64,000 bases of DNA, from contig PCCY01000021.1 in assembly GCA_002731875.1 (NCBI GenBank), forward strand, positions 245,638-309,637, given 5' to 3'. The notes under the pieces were generated by a model, which saw nothing but the letters and a program-made list of their open reading frames with translations, made no database searches and was not told the DNA's origin. Shown piece by piece: positions 1 through 7,931 of the stretch (positions are counted from its first letter, which is position 1; every line of letters starts with the position of its first letter). Position numbers and translations under genes: made by a program. Origin of the DNA: Roseobacter sp. Its GTDB lineage: Bacteria; Pseudomonadota; Alphaproteobacteria; Rhodobacterales; Rhodobacteraceae.

Positions 1-27
1 TCGCCTCCCTTTGACAGCTACATACAT
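1..27 (-). CDS. phnI: PhnI, carbon-phosphorus lyase core subunit (first 9 codons only)
   Basis: An ATG at 27 overlaps the phnH stop codon (TGATG) and opens a frame reading MYVAVKGRR to the window edge. The PhnI family characteristically begins MYVAVKG, and phnI follows phnH in C-P lyase operons. PhnI is part of the PhnGHIJ core complex that displaces adenine of ATP with the phosphonate to start C-P bond cleavage. Only 27 bases are visible, so the call depends on this N-terminal match plus the stop/start overlap with phnH. Confidence 0.75.
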
Positions 28-587
28 CAGCCGACCCTCGTGGTCCGCGGCAGAGCGGCAACGCGGTCTGCACAGGTAAACAGAAAATCTAACCCACATG
101 GGTAAAGTGAATGGTTGCGGTGCAGCGCCAGATCGTCCGGTACCGACAGCGCCGCCGCCCCCAATATCCCCGGCCCCGTTAACGTAACGCCGTTGTCTCG
201 CAGCTCGGGCAGTTCAACGATCAAGGTAGCTGAACGGTCGGGGTATTCGGACGTCCCCAAAGAAAATGCGCCAAGCGGCAGATCATCCCAGAGGCCGATC
301 GCAAACACCGCCTGCGCGGGGGATACAAAGGGGGCACCCGTCTGGAAAGTTATCCAGTCCCGCACTTCCGGCGTATCGAGGCTGGCCCCGAGAAAGATCG
401 GTGTATCAGGGTCACATAATGTCAGCACCGCCACACCTGCCGCCACCCCTAACGGGGGCGGGGGCTTGGCCCCTGTTAAGGTAGATATCGTGCCGGGACG
501 CGCCATCGCCGTCATGATGCCGCGGAACGCGCGCGACGCGTCAATAGAAGGATCAACAAAGCCGCCCGCCAAAGCATCCGTCTTCAT
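27..587 (-). CDS. phnH: PhnH, carbon-phosphorus lyase complex subunit
   Basis: This 186-residue protein is the usual PhnH length. PhnH is a subunit of the cytoplasmic C-P lyase core complex (PhnGHIJ) that degrades alkylphosphonates to supply phosphate. Recognisable family features are the N-terminal segment with ASRAFRGIMTAMARPG (about residues 18-33) and the C-terminal half with RNHSLYPCGLDFLF (about 157-170). Its start overlaps the stop of phnG by four bases (ATGA) and its stop overlaps the phnI start, so the three genes are translationally coupled. No residues look missing. Confidence 0.95.
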   Translation of the reverse strand: MKTDALAGGFVDPSIDASRAFRGIMTAMARPGTISTLTGAKPPPPLGVAAGVAVLTLCDPDTPIFLGASLDTPEVRDWITFQTGAPFVSPAQAVFAIGLWDDLPLGAFSLGTSEYPDRSATLIVELPELRDNGVTLTGPGILGAAALSVPDDLALHRNHSLYPCGLDFLFTCADRVAALPRTTRVG

Positions 588-1051
588 CGGTCCTCTCCCC
601 TTACCATCGTCAGAAACTCAACCTTGGTGGCGGCGGCCTTGCGTGCACGGCGCTTCTTGTTCGCATCTATTTCCTGTCGCAGAGGCGTCAGAACCGCGTC
701 ATCCACCTGCTGGGCTCGGTCGGTTTGCATCAGGGCATCTATCAGACTAGCTTGCAGCGCATGGGTTTTACTGCGACCCTGCACGTACCCGTGACCGACC
801 GTACCGCAGCCCAGCTTGACGGAAGCGCGCGTCACCGACATTTCACCCAGGTTGAAAGCAGCACCGACGGCACCTGCCCGGCCCCGCACCATCACTGCTC
901 CGATTTCTGGATTGCGTAAAAGTGTATGGGCAGGGGCAATATTCAGTTCATTCCACAATCGCGCGACCGACGCGGCGGGCGACTTTGCCAGCAGGCTTAG
1001 CCAAGCTCTTCTTGCTTTCATCTCAACCAGCAAATCAGTCTCAACATTCAT
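584..1051 (-). CDS. phnG: PhnG, carbon-phosphorus lyase complex subunit
   Basis: This is a 155-residue PhnG homologue and the first gene of the leftward phnGHI operon. PhnG is a small subunit of the cytoplasmic C-P lyase core. The central segment with NLGEMSVTRASVKL followed by VGHGYVQGR (about residues 67-92) is typical of the family. The first ATG is used here; an ATG at codon 11 (position 1021) is possible but would remove the segment before MKARRAWL. The gene diverges from the regulator gene phnF across 88 bases that contain an inverted repeat likely to be the PhnF operator. Confidence 0.95.
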   Translation of the reverse strand: MNVETDLLVEMKARRAWLSLLAKSPAASVARLWNELNIAPAHTLLRNPEIGAVMVRGRAGAVGAAFNLGEMSVTRASVKLGCGTVGHGYVQGRSKTHALQASLIDALMQTDRAQQVDDAVLTPLRQEIDANKKRRARKAAATKVEFLTMVRGEDR

Positions 1052-1069
1052 CTAGACACCTTTCGAAGA

Positions 1070-1087
1070 TGTATATACAACTATACA
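1070..1087. promoter_or_regulatory. Probable PhnF (GntR) operator between phnG and phnF
   Basis: TGTATA (1070-1075) and TATACA (1082-1087) are perfect reverse complements separated by six bases, giving an 18-bp AT-rich inverted repeat in the short phnG/phnF divergent gap. GntR/HutC regulators of the PhnF type bind such two-fold sites at their own divergent promoters. The repeat is seen directly; binding by PhnF is inferred from position. Confidence 0.5.
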
Positions 1088-1139
1088 AATATTAGTTGAC
1101 AACCCGCTTCCTGCCAAGCCTGCACCTTGTGAAATATTT

Positions 1140-1859
1140 ATGACGCCGCCTCGCCGCACTCCGATCTGGTCAACGATTGCCCAAAGCCTGCGGGCTGACA
1201 TTGCCGCAAGCGTGTATAGCCCGGGTGACAGGTTGCCGACCGAAAGCACCCTCGCCAGCCGCTTTGGCGTAAATCGGCACACGGTGCGCCATGCCTTCAG
1301 GGCGCTGGCCGACGAAGGTTTGGTGCTGTCGCGGCGGGGCGCGGGGGTCTTCGTCAAGTCAACTCCTACGGATTACCCCATTGGGCGCCGCGTCAGATTT
1401 CATCAAAACCTCAGCGCACAGGGGCGCATTCCCAGCAAGGAATTGCTTTTGCTGGAAACCCGCGCGCCCCGAGATGAAGAATTCAGTGCCCTTGGTCTTG
1501 CTGACGGCACAAAGGTTCAGGTGTGCGAGGGGCTGTCTTTTGCCGACGGTCAGGTGGTCGCGGTATTTCGCAGCGTTTTTTCAGCAGCACGTTTTCCCGA
1601 TATTCTTGACCATCTGGCCCAGACACAGTCCGTGACGGCGGCGTTAAGACTGGGCGGTGTGACAGATTACACACGTGCGTCCACCCGCATCAATGCCAAG
1701 CTGGCAAACGCCACACAGGCATTGCATCTGCGCGTGGCGGAACACGCACCGATCCTGCGCACCATCAGCCTTAACGTAGACAGCAACGGTACCCCCCTGG
1801 AATACGGGCGGACGTGGTTCGCCGGTGACAAGGTAACCCTCACGCTCAGTGATGGCTGA
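1140..1859 (+). CDS. phnF: PhnF, GntR/HutC-family phosphonate regulator
   Basis: This 239-residue regulator has an N-terminal GntR winged helix (about residues 8-75), including PGDRLPTESTLASRFGVNRHTVRHAFRAL, read here as two parts of a helix-turn-helix. The rest is a UTRA ligand-binding domain (about 90-235) of the HutC subfamily. PhnF proteins sit in phn clusters and usually repress them. The gene is divergent from phnGHI and convergent with phnE, with 48 bases between the stop codons. The ATG at 1140 is about 50 bases beyond the probable operator, consistent with autoregulation. The effector cannot be told from the sequence. Confidence 0.9.
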   Translation: MTPPRRTPIWSTIAQSLRADIAASVYSPGDRLPTESTLASRFGVNRHTVRHAFRALADEGLVLSRRGAGVFVKSTPTDYPIGRRVRFHQNLSAQGRIPSKELLLLETRAPRDEEFSALGLADGTKVQVCEGLSFADGQVVAVFRSVFSAARFPDILDHLAQTQSVTAALRLGGVTDYTRASTRINAKLANATQALHLRVAEHAPILRTISLNVDSNGTPLEYGRTWFAGDKVTLTLSDG

Positions 1860-1907
1860 CGCATCGACTATAACTGGCGCGTTGGCGGGCCGTTTGCCGC
1901 GGGATCC

Positions 1908-3203
1908 CTAGCGGTCGTCCTTGCCCTTGATCAACCTGCGCCGGAGCCATCCGGAAAACGTATCCATCCCCATAACCATGAAGATGATCAAAACGATGTA
2001 ATAGGTGACTTCTTCCCAATCCTTCTGCGTGCCAATCGCCTGGGTCAGCATCAGACCGATCCCGCCGCCGGTAATCGCACCAATAATCGTGGCCGATCGA
2101 GTGTTGGATTCGAGATAATACAAAACTTGGCTTAAAAGAACCGGAGTGATCTGCGGAATTACACCGAAACGATAACGTTGCAGCGGCTTTGCGCCGGTCG
2201 AGGTTACTCCTTCGACTTGTTTGTCATCGATGTTCTCAAGCGCTTCGGAAAACATTTTGCCAAAGGACCCGGTGTCGGTCATCAAGATCGCAAGCGCGCC
2301 GGTTAAGGGGCCCGGTCCAAATGCACGCGACAACACGATGGTCCAGATCAACCCGTCCACCCCACGCAAAAAATCGAACACCCGTCGCGATGCAAATCTG
2401 ATAGATTTGAGCGGGGCAAAATTCTTTGCAGCAAGAAAGCCAAGCGGCAATGCGACAAGCGCGGCACCGAACGTCCCCAAAAATGCCATCAGCAAAGTTT
2501 CATACAGCGCCCAGGCAACATCACCATGGCGCCACATGCGGTTGGTCCATATGTCGTGGAAAATCGCGCCCGCTTCGCCGTTCACTGCCCGATTGACCAA
2601 TTGTCCAAACCCGAGCCCGTGATAGGGGCTGTCGAGGGTGAAAAAGAACAGCTCCCACCCGTATGAATACTTGAAAACTTCGGTTCGGTTACGCGTGATG
2701 GTCAAACGCCCCGCGTCGGTATTCACCATCACTCTATTTTTCGAGGCGCTGATGTAATCGGGGATTTCGCCGGCAGGAAATGTCGCGTTCACCCCGCGCT
2801 TTCCCGGTGTCGCGACAATCGTTCCATAACCCGGAATCTGATACCTGACCTGCGGCCCGAACGTGATGACGTGCCCCTTGCCCAAATCCACGACTGGGCG
2901 GTCTTTCAATGTCACCCAGTCCGGTGCCGTGCCGGACGGATATTCGCCTTTGCGTTCCCCTTCGATCGCGACCGAAAATTCGCCCGTGCGGTTATCTTGG
3001 GTCACATGGGTCTTGAAGCTATAGGCATCGGCCACCAACGTGCGGGCGTTGTTGACATTGATCCGATCGCCGATGCCCGCAATGTCAAACGAAAAGAAGA
3101 TATAGACGAAGTATGCAATCAGGATCAGCGGCACCGAAAACGATATCATCTTCTTGCGTGAAAACAGGGCCAGGGTCGGGCCGTGCAGGGCAGTCGCAGT
3201 CAT
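1908..3203 (-). CDS. phnE: Phosphonate ABC transporter permease with a large periplasmic insert (second PhnE)
   Basis: This 431-residue inner-membrane permease is the last gene of the leftward phnC-D-E-E operon. It has an N-terminal transmembrane helix (about residues 19-45), then roughly 170 mostly polar residues that should lie in the periplasm, then the conserved permease domain (about 228-425). The ATPase-contacting EAA loop is visible as EALENIDDKQVEGVTSTGA. Its start overlaps the stop of the upstream phnE by four bases. The insert makes it about 140 residues longer than its 294-residue partner. Two different PhnE subunits presumably form a heterodimeric channel. Confidence 0.92.
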   Translation of the reverse strand: MTATALHGPTLALFSRKKMISFSVPLILIAYFVYIFFSFDIAGIGDRINVNNARTLVADAYSFKTHVTQDNRTGEFSVAIEGERKGEYPSGTAPDWVTLKDRPVVDLGKGHVITFGPQVRYQIPGYGTIVATPGKRGVNATFPAGEIPDYISASKNRVMVNTDAGRLTITRNRTEVFKYSYGWELFFFTLDSPYHGLGFGQLVNRAVNGEAGAIFHDIWTNRMWRHGDVAWALYETLLMAFLGTFGAALVALPLGFLAAKNFAPLKSIRFASRRVFDFLRGVDGLIWTIVLSRAFGPGPLTGALAILMTDTGSFGKMFSEALENIDDKQVEGVTSTGAKPLQRYRFGVIPQITPVLLSQVLYYLESNTRSATIIGAITGGGIGLMLTQAIGTQKDWEEVTYYIVLIIFMVMGMDTFSGWLRRRLIKGKDDR

Positions 3204-4084
3204 AACATTACCTTTGCGCTTGCTTGGCCATCTGTAAGACGGTGGCGGAACTTGCTTGAAATCTGATCGACGGCCACAATAGTCAGGAACAACAAAAGAA
3301 AGATCGCCGCTGCTTCGTCGAACTTGCCCTGACCCCAGCTCATGGTATTGCGCAAATCGTAACCGATGCCCCCTGCCCCCACGAACCCCAGGATCGCAGA
3401 TGCGCGAATGTTGATCTCAAATCGCAACAAGGCATAGCTGAGGTAATTGGGAGCAACCTGAGGGATCACTCCGAACCACATGCGCTGCCCCCAGCCGGCC
3501 CCGACGGACTCCAGGCCCTCAACCGGTTTCAAAGATGCGTTTTCGTTCACCTCCGAGAATAGTTTGCCCAAGGCCCCGACAGTATGCAGGGCGATGGCGA
3601 TCATCGCGGGCACCGGCCCGCCGCCCAACAAAAAGATAAGCACCAGCGCCACCACGATCTCTGGAACAGCCCGCAGCACATCAAGCACACGGCGAACAGG
3701 GGCGATAAGCCAAGGCACCGGGGCAAGCCCGCGGGTTATCATCAGCGACAATACCAAACCTATCATCGCGCCCAGCAAGGTAGACGCCGCGGCAATATTA
3801 ACTGTCTCAAGCAGTGACGGGAAATACTTCACCATATAGCCTGGCAGAAGATGCCCCCGCGCTATCGCCTCGCCGACGACGTCGGCGGGAAAATCCAGGA
3901 TATTGGGCAGACCCGCCCAAAACCCACCGGCATTGCGGTGATCAGCGGTGTTGAAACCGCTCACCAGCATTACCACGAACACCACAATCAGTATTAAATT
4001 CATCAGACGCTTGGAGCGCGCCTGTGCCAGATAGGAATCCTTGATCCCCTGCACGGGACGAACAGTTTCAAAGGTTTGGTTCAC
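3200..4084 (-). CDS. phnE: Phosphonate ABC transporter permease (first PhnE)
   Basis: This permease subunit should span the inner membrane and move phosphonates bound by PhnD. I chose the GTG at 4084 (protein starting VNQTFETVRP, 294 residues) because a GGGG ribosome site lies just upstream. Longer reading from 4234 would overlap the end of phnD. It has a membrane helix near residues 27-45, five further hydrophobic segments, and an EAA loop with EVNENASLKPVEGLESVGAG and GVIPQVAP. The helix after it carries the family pattern RASAILGFVGAGGIGYDL. The family length is about 260-300 residues, so it is full length. Confidence 0.93.
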   Translation of the reverse strand: MNQTFETVRPVQGIKDSYLAQARSKRLMNLILIVVFVVMLVSGFNTADHRNAGGFWAGLPNILDFPADVVGEAIARGHLLPGYMVKYFPSLLETVNIAAASTLLGAMIGLVLSLMITRGLAPVPWLIAPVRRVLDVLRAVPEIVVALVLIFLLGGGPVPAMIAIALHTVGALGKLFSEVNENASLKPVEGLESVGAGWGQRMWFGVIPQVAPNYLSYALLRFEINIRASAILGFVGAGGIGYDLRNTMSWGQGKFDEAAAIFLLLFLTIVAVDQISSKFRHRLTDGQASAKVML

Positions 4085-4154
4085 GATGTGCCCCTGCGAC
4101 AAAAGGCTGACCCCGGACCGAACCGGGGCCAGCGAAATTTTCAAATCACGTCGA

Positions 4155-5066
4155 TCAATTCGATTTGGCTTTGCGCGCTGCCACGATTGACAGGTAAGCG
4201 TCATGGGTGATCGGGTCGAAACCAAGACTGTCACCTGCCGCTACGCCATAGGTGCACGCGGGGTCAGTTTCATACAGATTGTCAACGAGCGCCGTCATTT
4301 TGTCCTTCACATCCTGCGGCATGGTCTTCCGCAGCACCACCGGACCTTCCGGGATAGGTTCCGAACGCCAGATTTCCACCAGGTCGTTCATATCGACCAG
4401 GCCTGCATCCACCGCTTTGCGCAGCGCACCCGAATTATAGCCGTCTTCCCAGTTGCCCTGCCCATCAGCCCAGGTCACGCCGGCATCTATATCACCGTTA
4501 TTGACGGCAACGATCGTCTGTTCGTGTCCGCCGGTAAACTTGACTTCACCAAAATATTTGCCGGACTCCATGGTGATTTCGTCCGATATCCGGGGGATCT
4601 CGATCGACGGGATCAAATAGCCAGAGGTCGAGTTGGGGTCGCCAAAACCGAACACCTTGCCTTTGACGTCTTCGATCTTGGTGATGCCGCTGTCTGCGCG
4701 CGCAAACCCGATCGAATGGTAACCGTACGATCCATCAAGGTTAATCTTGACCAACACCGGCTCGACAGCTTCGGGGTCCTGAAGATAAACCGCCGCATAG
4801 GATGACGCCCCTAGCCACGCCATATCCAACGTGCCCCCCAACAATCCCTGAATGACGCCGTTGTAATCAGCGGGCGCGAACAGTTTGGTCGGCACCCCCA
4901 AGGTCTCTTCGGTCAATTTGCGCAAACACTCATTTGAATTCATCCGATCCTGTGCGTTTTCGCCGCCCAGAATTCCGATACGGAACTCCGAAATGTCGGA
5001 CGCTTGTGCCAACGCGCCTGTGGCAACTGATGAAATAGCCAAGGCGGCAACAAGTATGTTTTTCAT
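4155..5066 (-). CDS. phnD: PhnD, periplasmic phosphonate-binding protein
   Basis: This 303-residue binding protein has a Sec signal peptide (about residues 1-21, ending near ALAQA). The mature part has the phosphate/phosphonate-binding family fold, with NECLRKLTEETLGV, the ligand-contacting DPNSTSGYLIP segment (about 152-162) and the later AVNNGDIDAGVTW. It captures phosphonates in the periplasm and hands them to the two PhnE permeases. The gene lies between phnC (62 bases upstream) and phnE (70 bases downstream) on the same strand. Length and motifs are normal. Confidence 0.95.
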   Translation of the reverse strand: MKNILVAALAISSVATGALAQASDISEFRIGILGGENAQDRMNSNECLRKLTEETLGVPTKLFAPADYNGVIQGLLGGTLDMAWLGASSYAAVYLQDPEAVEPVLVKINLDGSYGYHSIGFARADSGITKIEDVKGKVFGFGDPNSTSGYLIPSIEIPRISDEITMESGKYFGEVKFTGGHEQTIVAVNNGDIDAGVTWADGQGNWEDGYNSGALRKAVDAGLVDMNDLVEIWRSEPIPEGPVVLRKTMPQDVKDKMTALVDNLYETDPACTYGVAAGDSLGFDPITHDAYLSIVAARKAKSN

Positions 5067-5128
5067 GAACTCTCTCTCTTTTCAGAAAATCCCCCTAAGA
5101 CCGGGGACAGGGTAAAGTGGGGTATGGT

Positions 5129-5938
5129 CTACAGCGCAGCCAGGCTGGCCACGCGTCGAGGCGGTGTTTCAATCTGAGTAGAGGTGGTGGCCTCGGAAAA
5201 GCTCGCGTCGGCCCCGTAGATGTCGCGGGCCACACCGGTGGTCAGCTGTTCTGGCGTGCCGTCGAATACGATACGCCCCGCCCGCATACCAATGACCCGG
5301 TCGCAATAACGCCGCGCGGTATCAAGGGTATGAAGGTTGGCAATAACCATGCGGCCGTCCTGCTCGTGGATGTCGCGCAATGTTTGCATGACCACCTGGG
5401 CATTCATCGGATCAAGCGACGCAATAGGCTCATCCGCGAGGATGATCGTGGGGTCCTGCATCAACGCCCGCGCAATCGCCACGCGCTGCTGCTGCCCCCC
5501 GGATAGAGCTTCGGCACGCTTGTGCGCGTGTTCGGCGACGCCAAGCCGGTCAAGTATGTCAATGGCGCGTATTATGTCGTCCTGCGGAAAGATACCGAAC
5601 ATTGTCGCCAGGGTACTCCGACGATTGAGCGTGCCATGCAAAACGTTCGATACAACATCAAGGCGGGGTACCAGGTTGAACTGCTGAAATATCATCGCAC
5701 AATGCGACTGCCAGTCCCGCCGCTGCGACCCGCGCAACCTGGTAACGTCGCGACCGTTCACGATAATTTCGCCACTGCTGGCTGTCGTCAGACAGTTTAC
5801 CATTCTCAACAGCGTGGACTTGCCGGCACCTGAACTGCCGATGATTCCAATCATCATCGGGCGATCCACCTTAAAACTCGCAGCATGGACCGCAGTGTTT
5901 GCGCCGAACTTCTTGGTAACGGAATTGAGCTGAAGCAT
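5129..5938 (-). CDS. phnC: PhnC, phosphonate ABC transporter ATPase
   Basis: This is the cytoplasmic ATPase of the phosphonate importer and the first gene of the phnCDEE operon. The start at 5938 ([10 protein letters not shown], 269 residues) is preceded by AAAGGGGAA; the in-frame ATG at 5956 lies upstream of that site and is less likely. The Walker A motif GSSGAGKST is near residue 35, the signature [15 protein letters not shown] near 142, and Walker B IILADEP follows. The protein carries a 20-residue tail after the ATPase domain. A perfect 9-bp inverted repeat lies 41-65 bases upstream of the start. Confidence 0.95.
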   Translation of the reverse strand: MLQLNSVTKKFGANTAVHAASFKVDRPMMIGIIGSSGAGKSTLLRMVNCLTTASSGEIIVNGRDVTRLRGSQRRDWQSHCAMIFQQFNLVPRLDVVSNVLHGTLNRRSTLATMFGIFPQDDIIRAIDILDRLGVAEHAHKRAEALSGGQQQRVAIARALMQDPTIILADEPIASLDPMNAQVVMQTLRDIHEQDGRMVIANLHTLDTARRYCDRVIGMRAGRIVFDGTPEQLTTGVARDIYGADASFSEATTSTQIETPPRRVASLAAL

Positions 5939-5978
5939 TCGGTTCCCCTTTTTCACGGGAACCCTAGCCAGGAATTAA

Positions 5979-6003
5979 TTCACATAGGTTTCATCTATGT
6001 GAA
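5979..6003. promoter_or_regulatory. Perfect inverted repeat upstream of phnC
   Basis: TTCACATAG (5979-5987) and CTATGTGAA (5995-6003) are exact reverse complements around a 7-base centre, 41-65 bases upstream of the phnC start. It lies where an operator of the phnCDEE promoter would lie. Read leftward, its first 14 bases match 12 of 14 bases of the hairpin in front of the binding-protein gene at 13389. It does not resemble the tandem CTGTCAT pattern of a PhoB box. Confidence 0.5.
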
Positions 6004-6035
6004 GTTTTCGCGACAGCGATCAGCCTCGTGCAGCC

Positions 6036-6485
6036 TCACGATAAACCAGTGGATCCAAAGCCCGACGCCCCACGTGTACTGTCGGAAAGCTCATCAACCT
6101 CAACCGGCGCATAGCGGCGCACATCAGCGATGACCGCTTGCGCTATTCGGTCGCCGTGGCGGATGACAAAGGGGTCTTCGCCAGTATAATAAAGCCCTAC
6201 CATGATGATCCCGCGGTAATCTTCATCCACAGTCCCCGGCGCATTGGGAATAAGAAATCCGTGCCTGAGCGCCAACCCCGATCGCGGCCTGATCTGCATC
6301 TCGGTCCCGCGCGGCAATTCGACAGAAAATCCAACCGACAATAGACTGACCTGCCCCTGCGAAAACGTCATCGGCCCATCCGGCAGAAACGCGCGCAAGT
6401 CCATGCCTGCGGCTCCCGCCGTGGCATAGCTTGGCAACGGCAGATCGGTGTTCCCGGGGGCCCGCTTGAACTTGACCTCAGCCAT
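6036..6485 (-). CDS. dut: Deoxyuridine 5'-triphosphate nucleotidohydrolase (dUTPase)
   Basis: dUTPase hydrolyses dUTP to dUMP and pyrophosphate, keeping uracil out of DNA and feeding thymidylate synthesis. At 149 residues it is the standard trimeric form. The five conserved motifs are visible: AGAAGMDLRA (I), PRSGLALRHG (II), NAPGTVDEDYRG (III), GDRIAQAVI (IV), and the C-terminal glycine-rich arm RGASGFGSTG (V). The ATG at 6485 follows GGAAGG at a good distance. It lies on the same strand as coaBC, 86 bases downstream of it, a common alphaproteobacterial pairing. Confidence 0.97.
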   Translation of the reverse strand: MAEVKFKRAPGNTDLPLPSYATAGAAGMDLRAFLPDGPMTFSQGQVSLLSVGFSVELPRGTEMQIRPRSGLALRHGFLIPNAPGTVDEDYRGIIMVGLYYTGEDPFVIRHGDRIAQAVIADVRRYAPVEVDELSDSTRGASGFGSTGLS

Positions 6486-6571
6486 TGTACACCTTCCACA
6501 TCATCGCCACCGGGTCGTTGGCCGACCATTCCAAATGGTTAAAAATCCTCGCCGAAGGCATAAAATCCCTG

Positions 6572-7765
6572 TTATTCCAAAGCCTGCGAAATCCGCAACG
6601 CAAGCTGCTGTGCGACTTGATCCTTACCCATCCGAGGCCAGCTTTCCACGTTGTCGTGGGTGATCAGAACCACCGCATTTTCAGCGCCCCCCATGATACC
6701 GGTGCCCGGTGAGACATCATTGGCCACAATCCAGTCACAACCCTTGCGCAAACGTTTTGCGGTTGCGTTGGCGACGACATCGTTGGTTTCGGCAGCAAAG
6801 CCCACAACCAATTTCGGACGTCCAGCGCCCATATGACTGACTGTTTTCAGAATGTCCGGATTCTCCGTGAATCCAAGCACAGGCAAACCATCTTGGGTTT
6901 TCTTCAACTTGCGGTCGCTTGCGCTGGTCACGCGCCAATCGGCCACGGCGGCGGCAAACACACCGACGTCGACGGGCAGGGCAGCCTCCACAGCTTGTTG
7001 CATCTGCACCGCCGTTTGCACCCGCACCACCTCGACCCCCATCGGCGGGGCGACATCGGCTGGCCCGGTCACGAAAACAACGTCAGCCCCGAGATCGCGC
7101 AAGGCGCTGGCTATGGCCGTTCCTTGTGCGCCTGACGACCGATTGGCAATGTATCGAACGGGATCTATGGGCTCATGGGTCGGCCCCGACGTCACCAATA
7201 TCCGTTTGCCTTTCAATCGACCGTTGCCAAAATGTGCATCTACCGCCGCCACGATCTCAAGCGGTTCGGCCATACGGCCCGGGCCATATTCACCACACGC
7301 CATGTCGCCCTCGTCCGGGCCGATGACTGCCACGCCGTCACCGCGCAGGGTATCAAGATTGCGTTGCGTCGCGGCGTGGTTCCACATCCGCACGTTCATA
7401 GCCGGAACAATCATGACCGGTTTATCGGTCGCCAGCAAAAGCGTGGAGGCCAGGTCATTCGCCAACCCTCCGGCCATCTTCGCCATCAAGTCCGCAGTTG
7501 CCGGGGCAACGACGACCAAATCCGCGACACGGCTTAGTTGGATATGACCCATTTCCGCCTCGTCGCCCAGATCGAACAGATCCCGGTAAAGCTTTTGACC
7601 CGCCAATGCGGACACGGATAACGGCGTCACGAACTCCTCTCCGGCACGGGTCAAAACCGGTGTAACCTTGGCCCCGCCTTCGCGCAGCCTGCGGATCAGG
7701 TCAAGCGATTTGAATGCCGCGATACCGCCGCCGATAATCAGCAGAATATGTTTGCCAGCCAACAT
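6572..7765 (-). CDS. coaBC: CoaBC, bifunctional phosphopantothenoylcysteine synthetase/decarboxylase
   Basis: CoaBC couples cysteine to 4'-phosphopantothenate and decarboxylates the product in coenzyme A synthesis. The N-terminal flavoprotein CoaC domain (about residues 1-180) shows GGGIAAFKSLDLIRRL, the SVSALAGQ region and the PAMNVRMW signature. The C-terminal CoaB domain (about 185-397) begins ILVTSGPTHEPIDPVRYIANRSSG and includes KLKK and VANDV. I chose the ATG at 7765 (397 residues), which follows AGAGGG, over the GTG at 7786. The cytoplasmic enzyme is full length. Confidence 0.96.
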   Translation of the reverse strand: MLAGKHILLIIGGGIAAFKSLDLIRRLREGGAKVTPVLTRAGEEFVTPLSVSALAGQKLYRDLFDLGDEAEMGHIQLSRVADLVVVAPATADLMAKMAGGLANDLASTLLLATDKPVMIVPAMNVRMWNHAATQRNLDTLRGDGVAVIGPDEGDMACGEYGPGRMAEPLEIVAAVDAHFGNGRLKGKRILVTSGPTHEPIDPVRYIANRSSGAQGTAIASALRDLGADVVFVTGPADVAPPMGVEVVRVQTAVQMQQAVEAALPVDVGVFAAAVADWRVTSASDRKLKKTQDGLPVLGFTENPDILKTVSHMGAGRPKLVVGFAAETNDVVANATAKRLRKGCDWIVANDVSPGTGIMGGAENAVVLITHDNVESWPRMGKDQVAQQLALRISQALE

Positions 7766-7931
7766 GATCGCCCTCTTTGCCGTCACTGGATCGGACCATA
7801 GGCAGGTCTAACCGTTTCTTCCAGCCCCATCATGCCGCTTGCCATCCCTCACCCGCGGGTACATTTTTTACCGCACCGGGCAGGCATTTCGTGCACCGCG
7901 TACTTTTCTCGCGGTCCGCCCGCTCCGGCAA

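Noticed and set aside
115..750. Long rightward frame over phnH/phnG
   Set aside because: It is antisense to two well-recognised genes and has no family pattern.
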